Assembly: GCF_014905175.1 (NCBI RefSeq)
Contig: NC_057790.1
Location: 5,332,001-5,396,000 of the forward strand
Direction of reading: 5' to 3'
DNA: 64,000 nt
DNA from: Aphidius gifuensis
Taxonomy: Eukaryota > Arthropoda > Insecta > Hymenoptera > Braconidae
Shown here piece after piece: positions 25,901-37,995 of this stretch. Under the pieces are notes generated by a model that saw nothing but the letters and a program-made list of their open reading frames with translations, was not told the DNA's origin and made no database searches. How positions within the stretch are numbered: the first letter of the stretch is position 1; each line of letters starts with the position of its first letter. A program made the translations under genes and the position numbers.

Positions 25901-28900
25901 CTCAATCAGAACGATGAGTAATTTCTCGGTTGGGTGATGCTTTTGCGCCAAGGAAACGAACAACGATAAGAGAAAAAGATTTCTTCTTGTCACAGTGTGA
26001 CTGTAGGGCGAATAACGCTTGGCTTCACGGCAAATCGATTATGTCTTTCAATGCCATCGTTGTGTATAAACCAAGTCCTGCGGCTGCTGGTTTCAAGTCA
26101 TCTTGTTCACTCATTCATTTATTCACTCACTTACTTACTCTTAAGGGTTCATCCGATGTTTCCTTCTTCCTTGGTTATATATATTTTTTTTTCTTCTTCT
26201 CCTCAAGTATCTTGGTGCGTCTGATGTTCTCGGCACAGGAGGATCATCGACCGTGCAATAGTGCCCCCTTATCTTGTCTTCTTTCTTCTCTATATTTTAT
26301 GATACACCAACAGCAAAAAAAAAGACAACTTTTCAGATATATACCCTTCTTGTTGTATCCTCAAAGAAAAGTAAAACTTTTCAACATTTTATCCGTTGTC
26401 TCATCGCATTAGATGTGAATTGATGAGGTGTACATGTTACACTGTAAAATAATAAATAGTTATTTTAGATAAAAATAATAATAATGATAAAATTATAGAA
26501 TATATTATTATATACGTGAGTGTATCAGTTTCTTTTACATATATACCGTGAAATTTGTTTTTTTTTTTTCATTGGCATAAGAGAAACGTTCAAGGGGGGG
26601 CGTTACCACGTCCGAATGTAACTGACATTTCCGACGCGCATCAAGTGGGTAGGGTATAAAGAATTTTTTTTTTTTCATTATTTTTATTTTTTATCAATAC
26701 AATAGGGTGAAATTATTTCTCCATAAACATTTTTCGATCACAAATTTAATCAGTATTTTGCTTGATTTTCAAGTGGCTTTCTTTTTATATATATCTTTTT
26801 ATTATTACAGTTGATTTTTTTCTCACTGTCATTATATGTCAAAGTATGAAAATCCCCACTATCTTTATTCAATATTATGATGTATAAATTGATGCACAAG
26901 TGGGCCAAAAAAGTTTTAAGCATGGTTTAACTCTGACCCTGGATATCTCTTTGACTAACTTTGTATTTAGTTAGTCAACCCTGCCCGCGAGGCGTCATGG
27001 GAAATGACAAGTGGCGAGTAGGGCCTAAAAATATATACATATATAATTAAACAGACACTCACACATATACCAAGTAATAATATATACTGTATTTGCAAAA
27101 TGCTGTATATCATTAATGATCAAGTACCACACTGTCGCACTTTTCTTTCATGTGCTAATCTCAGTGTTTATTTGATTGAATCAAAAAAACACAGATAAAA
27201 TAATATACACATTTGAAACATATGTTTTTTTCTTTCTTTAATGTTTTCATTTTTTTTTATCTTTTTAACGACGTTAACGTTTTTAAAATTAAATATTATT
27301 TAGAGAGGGTGAATAATTTTAAAAGCATGCAGTTTTAAATATGGTCACATCGGTTGAGACATGAAAATTGTCAAGTCTCGCCAAGATGATGTGCAAACTT
27401 TCACGTACGTGACAATCATTATTTTCCTCTTTAACTTTTATAATATTATTCGTGGTTGTATGTATTATGCACTTATGGAGTCGTTGAAATATACTGCCGA
27501 TAAAAACGATAACACGGTGTAGACGATACGATGTTAAAACTACGTAGATTAAGCCTCATAAAATTATAAAAGTTTTTGATTTGAGGTATATACAAACTCT
27601 CATGAATGATTTTACGAGATGTAATCTAGTCGTGACTTGAATCGTATGTTTGTTTATTTTTTTTATAACAAAATTAAGTAATTCATAAAAATAAAATTAT
27701 AATTTTTTTAATATTTAATTTTTATTGTGAATTATTTGGTCTTGTTAGTGGTTGTACTGCGATCGTTTGAAGATTGTCAGAATGTCGGCAAGATAAAAGT
27801 GATGAGTGTACACGGTTAAAAAAAGTAGAAAAAGAATAAAGCCTTTCATCGTTCAAATATATATATGTGCGTGTTGTTTTGTTGGTCTTTTTTTTTTTTA
27901 TTTTTTTCTTAGTCGAATTGACAGCCATATAAGAACACTGGCTCAATCGTCCTCGCCATCGAAACGAATTTATCGAAATTTTAAATCTCTCGATCTCTTG
28001 AAATAGAATTACTTGTTTGCTTACTTGTTTTTTTTTTTTTCTTTTCTCTCCAAGCTCCTGGATACCTGAAATAATATTTTTATTATTTTTATCGATTTAT
28101 GGATGCGTGTATGTGGACTGTATTTTCTTTTTATATATATTTGGATTATTTAATACTTTAATTTTGTCGGATAATAATTTTGGCAAATAGTAAACGTGAA
28201 AATGGCAATACCTGCTGGTGTTTCTCATGAACTATTGGCTCATAGCCATTGTAGAAATGTTGAGAAAATTGAGTATAGCCCACATCTGTTTTTTTTTTTT
28301 CTCCAAATAACTGCAATGGCAAATATATACTCTTGCAGCACGTTTACGATACAAAATCTCAACCACGATTTGCCAACAAAATCTTGGAAGATGACTACTG
28401 TTGGTATTATGTGTCTCAAGTAGCTCTGTGAACAAAAAAGCAAAAAAAAAAATGAATATAAAAAAATAACAATAATCTCAATTCAAGTATTTTATGTCGA
28501 AGAAACTATTGAGAATGACAAAAACATCTGTCAATACCATAAACAAATGAAATGAAATTTTTTAAAATTAATTCAATTTTTTTTTTTATTATTTTTTTAT
28601 AACAGTTTTATTTAGACTTCATGAATATAAATAGAAAATAAATTTAATATATTATTCGTTGTTGAAATAATAATTGTCAAAGGTGAACAAAAATAAATAT
28701 AAAAATTACTTTTTTTCATTTGCATAATAAATAAAATTTATTTATTGCTAAATTTTCCAAATAAACTGTCATAATGTTTTTTCATCAACCACAAATATTA
28801 ACGAGTTAACCTATCATAATGTACAAACAGAATTTCACGATATCATGAGTGAATATTCCATGCATTTTATAGTCGTTTATATTCGCTAATGGATTGTCGA

Positions 28901-28907
28901 TATCATC
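22973..28907. other. AT-rich stretch with two ORF islands
   Basis: GC-richer purine-rich sequence occurs at 25140-25390. The longest open frame of the window (160 codons, 25930-26412) lies here. It begins at TTG, and the first ATG is 26041. It is rich in Ser and Leu with a poly-Phe stretch and no family match. At 28443-28240 a minus frame reads SYLRHIIPTVVIFQDF and is membrane-like, but it has no firm splice sites. No other gene is supported. Confidence 0.4.
26041..26412 (+). CDS. candidate orphan ORF
   Basis: From ATG 26041 there are 123 codons to a TAG stop, within an open frame extending upstream to 25930. The length is unusual for DNA this AT-rich and the block has more balanced composition. 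A run of Phe codons from a T-tract lies in the middle. No domain, signal peptide or gene-level signal was found, so it may be a chance frame in a pyrimidine-rich segment. Confidence 0.2.
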   Translation: MSFNAIVVYKPSPAAAGFKSSCSLIHLFTHLLTLKGSSDVSFFLGYIYFFFFFSSSILVRLMFSAQEDHRPCNSAPLSCLLSSLYFMIHQQQKKRQLFRYIPFLLYPQRKVKLFNILSVVSSH

Positions 28908-30414
28908 ATGTTCACTCAAAAGCAATATTTTTTTTCTCCACTTGTAAAGTCAAATCCCATATTAAAACTTGTCAACATTTATGACAGACAGGTAACAAAA
29001 TCCATATTACATTTTTATATTTAATAAATTAAATTCTTATTTAATTTTTTTTTTCAGTCATTTATACGTGAATATATACTGGACAATATATTGGTCTGTA
29101 TTTTTACGTATTTGATGTTCTATTTGGTGCTATGGTACGCCAATAAGGTATGAAATAAAAAAATAAATATTAAAATTTGTAATTTATTTATCACATTTTA
29201 GAATTTGCTATTTTGTAAATTATATATAGTGAAATTTTGTTTTGATTTTTTTACTCGTGATCTTTCACTTTCTCTAAAAACAGGTAATCAAGCAAATCGA
29301 AAGGTCCAATGATGAGATGTTGGAAGTTGTTGCGGACAACAGAACGGTATGCTATTCATACATGACTTTAATTATCTTCAATGACATTAGTTTTTTTCTT
29401 TATCTAAGTTTAATTTAAAAAATAAAATAGAATATAAATCAAGTTAAAAAGTGAAACTGTTAAATAATGTAACAAAAAATTTTACTAGAAACTCGAGGAT
29501 GTCATCGCACTCAGAAATAAACGCCAGGAATATGAAGATGTTGTTATGAAAGCAGTAAGCAAAAATAATTTTAATAAAATAATTTTAATATTTATAATGA
29601 GAGTTAATTATTTTTTCATTTTAAATTATATTCATTTGAGGATAAAATTAAATAAATTATTAATCTTGCTAATTGAAATTTTAAAGATGAGAATTCTATG
29701 ATAAGATATAGTTAATAAAAGAATTGAATTTCTTTCTTTTTTTTTCTCTTAACGTGTTAATAACATTATTTATTAATTTAATATTTCAGAAAGGAGCACA
29801 GAGGGTCATGGCAAACCACCTAGAAAATGAGGTTTGTTCGTTGAACTCTAAGTCAAATTAATGAGTTTTATTTTTCCTTTTTTTTTCAATTAATACTTCA
29901 TTGATTCACAGATTAAATATTTGCACAATGAATTGGCAAGTACTACTACCAAATTGGATGAATTGGAAAAAGTCTTTGACAAAGTAAATCCATTGAGAGA
30001 GTTATTATTATTCTTTTTTTTTTATTTTTTGATTCAACACATTTAGTGGTTTTTTTATAAAATATTAGATTAATTACAGCGAAAATATCGACAAAAGGTG
30101 TACAAAAGTCAAATCGTGTCTGGAATTGGGAAAGAGGAATTTACGGAGGATGCAAAACTCGACAAAGACTCGATTGAGAATGTCAAGGTTATTTAACTTA
30201 AAATATTCCACTGATTTTAAGCTATATTTATTAGTTATTTTTTTGATTCTTTTGATTTTTATATTTTATTTTATTTGTAATTTGAGTAATTTTTTTGTAA
30301 AAGATACTTGAACCGTCGTTTCCACCGAGCACACCACCACCAAGAAAATATGGAATCTTTGTCAGTCGACCAAATAAAATACGAAATTTACCAACCAACA
30401 TCGGATTCAAGTAA
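28908..30414 (+). CDS. gene A: single-pass membrane coiled-coil protein
   Basis: Eight exons join in phase 0: 28908-28991, 29058-29147, 29284-29346, 29489-29554, 29790-29831, 29912-29983, 30080-30187, 30304-30414. The product is 211 residues. Residues 34-56 form a transmembrane segment ending LVLWYANK. Residues 59-150 are heptad-like and charged, including LENEIKYLHNELAST and TKLDELEKVFDK, so a coiled coil is likely. A proline-rich tail (PPSTPPPRK) follows. The membrane-then-coil layout and the ELAST..KL stretch loosely recall the C-terminal half of BAP31-type ER proteins, but the N-terminal membrane segments and a KKXX tail are absent; that link is inference. The exon-7 donor (GTTATT) is weak. 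A further spliced exon (30668-30720) follows in another frame, with AATAAA at 30729. Confidence 0.72.
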
Positions 30415-30720
30415 TCATGCTTCAGCTGAAACAACTTCCAATGCTTCTTCCGAAAGAAGTAAGTCTACATATTTTTTTTTCCTCTTTAATTTTATTACTC
30501 AGAGTAATAAAGAATATTACTTGAAAATTCGTTTCACTTTCACTTTATTAATTTAACACATTGTAACATTTTTAATGAAATTATTATTAAGTTTTTATTT
30601 TTTTTTTTTAATTATTATTTTTTAGATTAATTTAATTAATATTTTATTTTATTTTTTTTTTTTGCAGTTAACGAATGTGATACATCGTTTTCAAAAAATA
30701 AAAAAACAAGAAATTTATGA
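30304..30720 (+). other. gene A last exons in a second open frame
   Basis: Exon 30304-30458 ends at a consensus donor (GTAAGT at 30459), and the last exon starts after TTTTTTTGCAG at 30668. The frame beginning with MESLSVDQIKYE (ATG 30350) runs through the donor, continues INECDTSFSKNKK in the last exon and stops at 30718-30720, ten bases before AATAAA. That frame is offset by one base from the frame demanded by exons 1-7, which stops at 30412-30414. Either the stop is the true end and the last intron is in the 3' UTR, or a one-base difference or alternative splice shifts the frame. Confidence 0.55.
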
Positions 30721-32086
30721 ATAATTATAAATAAAAAAATTTATTTAAAAAAATTAATTATTTAAATTGAAAAAAAAAAAAAAAAAAAGAAATAAATAAT
30801 AATTTCAAGATTTTTTTTTTAATTTAATAGTTTGCTGTATACATTGATATTTTCATTTTGAAATTTTTCAATTTTTTTAACGTTTAATATTAGGCCCTGA
30901 TATATAATAAAAAATTATCACCAATAAATTGATGTTGAGAATAAAAATAGGATTACAATGACATTCGTTTATTAAATGAATTTATTGCATTAACCTTGAA
31001 AAAGTAAAAAAAAAAAAATATTATTAACCTTGATAAATATGCAAGGTGAACAAGTCACATTTAAAAAAAAAAAACCTTATCTTTACTAACTCTAGAAAAA
31101 TAAAAACAAGATGAACAAACAAAGTTTATTTTCATTATTTAGAAAATATTTTTTAATAAAAAAATGAATAAATAAATAAATAAAATAACTGAATAAACAA
31201 ATACATGTATCAAAATACAAGTTCTATATCTGAACTACTTAAACTTTTAAAATTCTCAAGAGAATGTCAATAAATCTTCTACATTTAGAGACTTTAAACG
31301 TTGACAATTTTGATCATAATTACTTTTGACAAGATGTTTTTCAAGTTTACTCTATATAAACTTTCAACTGTCAGTGTCAAATAAATTGCAACCATCATCA
31401 AATAATTATCTTCTTCACGTATATGTCAGTTTAGAAAAAAAAAAAAAAACCGTCTCAACTAATTTGTTTTTCGTTCTGCTTTCACCACCCAGATCTACTT
31501 TGTTTTATTACCAACCTTTTATTGCACTAAAATACGGAAATTCTAAAACTAATCATTGTAATAAAAAAAAAAATAAAAAACATTCTAAACAAAATAAGCC
31601 AATGTGCTATTTGCAATTGACAGAAATTGCATTTAAACCTGGACCAAGTCACGCACAACAACATAACATTCGCCTGTTTCCGTCTAACTTTCACTGACTG
31701 CCATAATGGTGGTCACCAGTTTAGCTCCAACTTGACGTTGTTCAAAACCATTCACAGTGATTCTTTGGTACCGGTAGGCTACGGATCCAACCCAGTCTCT
31801 AGTATTGTAATTTTATATTTTATTAATTATTAATTCATTATATTCTTCATTTTTTTATAAAAAAAATATAATAGATTAAAATTTTGTTGAGCAACAATGC
31901 TGTGATAAATTTTAATCAATGTTATATTTTTTTTTAAATAGTTGAAATTTCATTAACCCATTTGACCCTCGTGTTTATGTATGAGATGATCGTATAAAAA
32001 ATAAATAAATAAATAATTTTTTGTGAATTTACGTCACCACATTTGCTTTTGTGTAAACTAAAAAAAAAAAAAAATTTTAAATTGTA
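30721..32086. other. intergenic, with a GC-richer island
   Basis: AATAAA at 30729 should end gene A. The block 31620-31800 is less AT-rich and open on the plus strand (31627-31833), reading TFTDCHNGGHQFSS in the middle. I cannot assign it. It could be a distal promoter, a 5' UTR exon of gene B or a lost exon. The other bases are AT-rich. Confidence 0.4.
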
Positions 32087-32106
32087 TCAGTAGTCAGTCA
32101 GTCAGT
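32087..32106 (+). promoter_or_regulatory. clustered TCAGT initiators, likely gene B start
   Basis: TCAGTAGTCAGTCAGTCAGT packs four initiator matches 0.8 kb before the gene B start codon. A later acceptor TTAATTTTCAG at 32851 would begin the coding exon after a 5' UTR intron. Transcription from here is inferred; the motif repeat is visible. Confidence 0.4.
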
Positions 32107-32892
32107 CGTGTTTGTGACACCAAATTGAGTGTGCATTGTTGAATAATAATTAATGCTCAATATTAAAGTTACTGTCATCATGATCAACATCAAGTTTTAC
32201 TTAAAATTCTAAATAGTGATAATTGTATTAATTTTCTTTTTTTTTTTTTTATCAAAACAATTGTTTTATAAACACAAAATATAGGTATTTTTATTTTTGC
32301 TTATTATTTTTACAATCCAAGTGGGAAAGTATAAATCATTTTGGTGAGTTTCTCACATGCATGAGTTAATAAAAAAAATAAATAAAAATAGCTATCAACG
32401 CATTGTATTAGATTATTACTTTGGGTATACAAATAGATAATAATAAAAATAACAATAAAAAAGAAAACGAGAATTAAACAATTATTTAGCAACTCCGGAT
32501 GTGCAAAGAGATTTTAGTTCATTAAGTAACATTTAAATTGCAATTATAGCTGATCAAAAATAAAAAAAAAAAAGCAATAACAGTGAAATATTTATTCAAC
32601 ATTAATTATTTAAAATATTTGCTACTATAGTGGCTATGAGGAAAAAACAAATAAATACGTGAAAGTTAACATGACATTACTAACAATAGCATGGTGGTTT
32701 TTGTTGTTTGATTTTTCATTTTGTGGATAGTAAAAACAAACAGTTATTAACTCAATACACAAATTAATCAATCCATTTTTTTTTTCGGTACAAATTGGCA
32801 AGAAAAATATTTTTAATAAATAATTTAAAACTAATTGATATTAATTTTCAGAGTTGATATTTTTGTTACTGAAAAATAAATAACAAAGCAAA

Positions 32893-35277
32893 ATGGTTGT
32901 TGACACTGGCACTGTACGTTTGGTTATTTTTATTGGAATGTTTCTGGTTTTTGCTGGTGATTATACAACATTGATAAACAAAGTATTTGGAAATGGCATG
33001 GTGTCAAATAATTCAACATTTGGAACACTTCAAGGGCCACCAAAACATAATACAGAAAAAATATCATTGATGGCAGCAACAAAAGAAATTGATTCCAATG
33101 ATGGTAAAAAAATAATAAAAAAAAAAATTAAAATATACAAAGTAATAATAATTTGACATTTAAAATTTATACTTGTATTAAATATAATATTTTTATAGCC
33201 CATTATAAAATATTAATATGTATTATTTTTAATTTATTTTAGTTTTATCTCGTAAAGCAAAAATGATGATGACAATTAAAACAGCTTGTTTACCAAAACT
33301 TATTTGTGAACTCACATCATCACCGCATCAGGATCAACTGAGTGAAATGGAAAAATCCTTGCTCAATTTAATCAGGTAAGAGAGAATATATATAAAATAT
33401 TTAAATTTTTTAATTAAAAATAAGTAAATAAATAAAAATAACAGATATCATTTACATGAGGATATTTAATATTCATCAAACTCCTTGAAAATGATAAATA
33501 TTAATTTACATATTATTTTTTTCAAGTATCTTAATTTAATGTAAACAAAAAAATATGGGAAAATAATTTTTAATAATACTGTTTGAACGAGTTTTTAGAA
33601 AAGTCAACTCAGCTAGATTGAGAAATTTCTTTACAAATTGGATTTTATATCCGATGAATTTTTTTCGCTAGTTTTTTTCAGTTACCACTTTCAACTTTGT
33701 GGTCAGTGCACTTATGTCTACTTTCACGACTTTCGTTGGCAAAGTCATCGATGCGGAAGAACAACACTTGGAAACGATAAACCTCCATGCGTTTCTTATC
33801 TTTTTTTATTGATATGATATTGTACGATATCATGTAATAAAGTTGAATGCTTCATATTAAATAACGAAATAAAAAATGATAGTAATAAAACGGTAATTGA
33901 AAAAATACAAAAAATATAGATAAAATTGTTACAGTTATTAATTCAGTTTTTATCTGGAAATTTATAATTACATAGCAACAAAAAGAAAAAAAAAAAAACA
34001 AGTTATTTGGTTTTTATAGAGACACAATAATTTTTTTAAGAAAAAAAAAATTGCAACGTTTTTTTATACGCTTGAATAAAATAAATATATCAAGTTGGAA
34101 AATCCACAAGAACCACTCCTTAAGAATTATATAATTTTTTATTTTTCAAACGAATAATAATTATGCAATATATAGAACAGAAAAAAAAAATTAAATTAAT
34201 AAACAAAAAAAAAAAAACAGATGCATTTTGTTTATCGTAAATGTGAAAGCATTCTTTATTTTGTTTATGTAATAATAATGAGGACCAAAAATTACGATCA
34301 ATTTGACAGTATATTACGGGTCTCTCACTTTTTGCATAACACATATAACGAAGCCATTGGCCACTTTCCATTTCGTATAGATTATCCAACACAAAAAACT
34401 TTCTCTTCCGACAAAAATATTAAAAGAAACAAGTATATACATCGTGACTGAGCAATTCTCCATCATTACCATTGCCTCTTTACCTTCACAACAAAGTTAT
34501 CAAGCTCACATTCCATTGACCTTAAATATAATAAAGTCATTTGTACTTTATGCTTAATGACTTTCAAGGCATTAATTGTTATAATGAAAAACAAAATTAA
34601 AAAAACAAATAAGACAAAATTAATTCTTGATTGTTATTATGATGATACAAAAACAAAACAACAACTAAAAAAAAAGAGAAAATGCTATCATAGAGATTTG
34701 CTTCATTGTCAGTCTTTCAAAATCAAGTTTGAAAAGTAAAAGGCAACTTGCCTTGTGCTGATTCTCGTCTCCCAGTTTACATTGAACTGTTATATCTGGC
34801 TGCAATTTGCAATATTGCAATAAGCCTATAAATTACAGTCTTTTTTGTACCTTTCAAATCTTACTTTAGCAATGCTATTTGTTTATTATTTTTATATATG
34901 TAAAATGTTACACTGTGTTTTCTCATAAACATGTTAATAATAAATTAAATTATTTTATATATATTTTGAAAAAATAAAATAATATACGCAGTATAAATTA
35001 AATTTAATGAATAAAAAAAAAAATAACATGAGTGAAAAAATTTGAAATTGCTTTTATATATGACGCGTAATAAATTAATAAAAATTAATTTTTTTATATT
35101 TACAGAGATACAAGTTTGACGACAATGGCGGAAGTGGCATCAAGATACCATTTTGCAGCTCATATAGGTCAACTTATCAACGGTATTGAGGGTCAAGGCT
35201 GTCATAATTTTTATCCAACTTGCCCTTTGCCACGTTCAAGTGTACTCAATATGATGAAAAAAATACGACTTCGTTGA
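32893..35277 (+). CDS. gene B: DM4/12-like secreted protein
   Basis: Exons 32893-33103, 33243-33375 and 35106-35277 join in phases 1 and 2 to 171 residues. Residues 8-22 are hydrophobic and fit a signal peptide. The cysteine domain has CLPKLIC (C86, C92), then EMEKSLLNLIR, the exon junction at R115, YHFAAHIG (129-136) and CHNFYPTCP (C147, C154). This order, C-x5-CE, a leucine-rich middle, a Y..A..G helix and C-x6-CP near the end, matches the insect DM4/12 family as I know it; its function is not established. AATAAA repeats follow the stop at about 35335. It is the first of three related genes in tandem. Intron 2 (1.73 kb) holds a possible alternative last exon. Confidence 0.82.
33682..33841 (+). 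other. possible alternative last exon of gene B
   Basis: Inside intron 2, acceptor GTTTTTTTCAG precedes 33682. In the phase left by exon 2, the block reads 44 codons to TGA at 33817, including LCGQCTYVYFHDFRWQSHRC. AATAAA follows at 33836-33841. The segment is GC-richer than the intron. The in-frame junction, stop and polyadenylation signal together make a truncated isoform possible, but one frame in three would match by chance. Confidence 0.3.
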
Positions 35278-37450
35278 AAATAGTTATGATAAAAAAATTT
35301 AAAAATTATTAGTTTCATTGTGATTATTCGAAAATAAAAAATAAATAAATAACCACATTCACTGCGAGTGAAGAATCTCATGATAATAATAATCTTTATC
35401 TAAACTATTTGTCTGTCTAATGACGATTATAGAGATAAAAAAAAAAATGAAGAGTAATGAGAAATCTCATAAATTGCTTGACGTATCTGTGATATCGTAT
35501 AATTGAATTAGAAAAATTGCACAAAACTAAACAAAGTGTGGAAAAATAAACAGAAAAAATAATTAACTATCAAGAGAAATTCAATACTTAAAAAAAATAT
35601 TTTTTTCAATCAAATAAATGTTAAGTTAATTTTAATATGATATTGTAAATATTATTAACTACTATTTTATAATAATAATAATAATTAATTAATTTGAAAA
35701 AAAAAAAATCAGTGATTAATTTATGAAGCTACTTTTTAATCACCACTTTAATGTTTTCATGTTATTAATGTTTTAACTAGAATATTAATTTTGTAAAAAA
35801 ATAAATATAAATAAATAAATAAATTAGTAATTATATTTATAATGTTGATAATTATAATAATGATGTGAAGCAAATTGTTTTTTTTTTTTTCTTTTTCATG
35901 TGAGTAATTGTTAATTTACCAGACAAACTAAGAGACAAAGGCAAGGTAGTCAAAATGACAATATTATTTTGAATTGGAATCACGTCGAATAGTCATGTGC
36001 CAAGAGATACCCTATTAACAATTATGGATGCAATGATTATACTGGGTCGCAAATTTAAGCTCTTAATTTCTAACTTATTGCCCATTGAGTAATGACAAAA
36101 TGTCTTGCAATTTCAGTTCTCGGAAATTGAATGACCAACAATTTCATCATAGTTAATGTTGATGTTTATACAAATCCAGCAAATGTTCTATACACTTTAG
36201 CCCTTCATAATTGCAAAACTTTGATAGACATACACAGATAGAGAAACTAAAATCAAGAGAAAGATGGAAAAAAAAAAAAGGGTGGAAGACAAAAGATTTC
36301 TATTGTACAACTGGTTAATGTACAACGATCAAATTTATAAAAAAAAAGAAAAGGAAAAAGAAAAAGAAGATTGCATACTCAACATGTAATATTCAAGACA
36401 TTGGGATTTTAGTCGGCACGCGAATGAGTTTTCTTCATTCGTCGTTCAGCCGATAACAACAATTTTATCAAAGGGAGAAATATAAAAAAAAAAAAGGACA
36501 AAACTAGTAACAACAACAACAACAACAACTATCTCGACGGCGACGACGTCATACTCCTTCTGTCATTAGGAATAAGCATCAAAATTGTAGAGCTTAACTT
36601 GCCGTAGCATCGACGAAGCAAGCGAAAAAGTAAATGGGACGTAGCACAAAATTGTTAGAAATTTCAACAAACGACAAAAGCTTCCTTTATTGTACTTGGA
36701 AAATTTTGTCAATTAATGTATTAAATTAAATTAACTGGCACTGGATATACTTGTATATAGACAACAATAAGTTTATCGAAATGAATCCAGTGAAAACTTT
36801 TAAAATGTTTGCCATTTTGTGTATTCATATATATAATCCAATCAAAAAAATATTACAATGTCATGTATATAAAAAGAAAAAAAAAAAAAAAAGGATTATA
36901 CATATAGTCTGATTGAAAGTTTATTAGTTTGTTTATTTTATTTTTCAGGGGAAAGTAGAAATGACAACACCTATATGATGAAATAAATAACTGTCTTTTA
37001 TAAGACGTAATAATAATTTCACATATGTATGTATTGATTTCACTGTAATTGTGACGTGCATCATGATATCCAATAACTGGTACATGACACATATTGATTA
37101 ATCAAATTAAACTGACATTTGATATCTTGATGATACTCAATAAAATTGCAAAGAGGAAAATTGACCTAAATTGTTTTCAAACTGATTAGAAATTTATATT
37201 TATTATTTTTAATTGAAGATGAAAAATTTGATTAGCATTACGACGTGGTTCCGATCACGTTATGCCATTTGTTTTTTATAGAAGCATGTTGCAATCACAG
37301 TTGAATATAAACCCAGGCCACACTCAACCAGCATATTACAAGGCACGTTTAATATCACTTGAGTGGGGTATTTACTTTCTCTCTGAAACGAGTGTGTTGA
37401 ATTCCAATAGCTTGGTACCACAGGTACATACATCTAGCAACCAGTTTTTA
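35278..37450. other. intergenic between genes B and C
   Basis: AT-rich sequence with polyadenylation-like signals near 35335. A (CAA)n microsatellite occurs at about 36508-36529, followed by a short GC-richer block (36530-36640) that includes CGACGGCGACGACGTC. I see no supported exon. A plus-strand open frame at 37262-37528 overlaps the gene C promoter and is probably not translated. Confidence 0.5.
36508..36529. repeat. (CAA)n microsatellite
   Basis: About seven CAA triplets in a row (AACAACAACAACAACAACAA). It is not inside any coding exon that I can support. Confidence 0.85.
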
Positions 37451-37520
37451 TCAGTCAGCCACCATTGTCGCGGCCACCAGGCGTTCCGCCGTGCGGATGA
37501 GGCTCGTGACACCTCTTCAA
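37451..37520 (+). promoter_or_regulatory. gene C initiator and 5' UTR exon
   Basis: TCAGTCAG (A at 37453) starts a GC-rich 68-nt segment ending CTCTTCAA before a GTACGT donor at 37521. An acceptor TATTCATCAG at 37958 would join it to the coding exon 38 bases before the ATG at 37996. The segment contains CGGATG, similar to pausing-type motifs downstream of insect starts. The transcript structure is inferred. Confidence 0.5.
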
Positions 37521-37995
37521 GTACGTAAACAATAAAATTATTGTTATTCAATTAATAAAAATAATAAAATATATAGTGTATTTACTCAAAAAATAATTAC
37601 ACATTTTTTTTTATCCAACAAAAAGGTTTTTTAATTATTATTTTATATTTGTTTTTATATTGAAATTTGTTTTAGTATTGAAAAAAAAAAATATAGCCAG
37701 TGTAATTAATTAAATTCATTTCAAATGTTTACAAAGAACAGTGTAAACAAAATGTAAAAAAAATAAAAATTTAAATTACAATTTCATTGTATTTTTACAA
37801 GAAATAATAGTAAAGAAAATATAAAATAAATTAAAAACTTTAATTATAGTATACAAAAATATAATTGTATACAATCAAAACACGAGTTATATAAAATTTT
37901 ATGAACTTTTCAATTTTGTTTTTAATTTTAATAATATAATTAAGTTGCTATTCATCAGATCAAATTCATCTTTAAAGGTTACTGAATAAATAGAA

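Noticed and set aside
33683..33760. C2H2 zinc-finger-like CGQC...H..RC in gene B intron
   Set aside because: Spacing does not fit a C2H2 finger. The block is kept only as a possible alternative exon.
34120..34451. Opposed 76- and 90-codon frames in gene B intron 2
   Set aside because: Both strands are open, neither has splice sites in phase with gene B, and each ends in homopolymer-derived residues.
37262..37528. 88-codon plus-strand frame before gene C
   Set aside because: It overlaps the initiator and the presumed 5' UTR exon and lacks a link to the coding frame.
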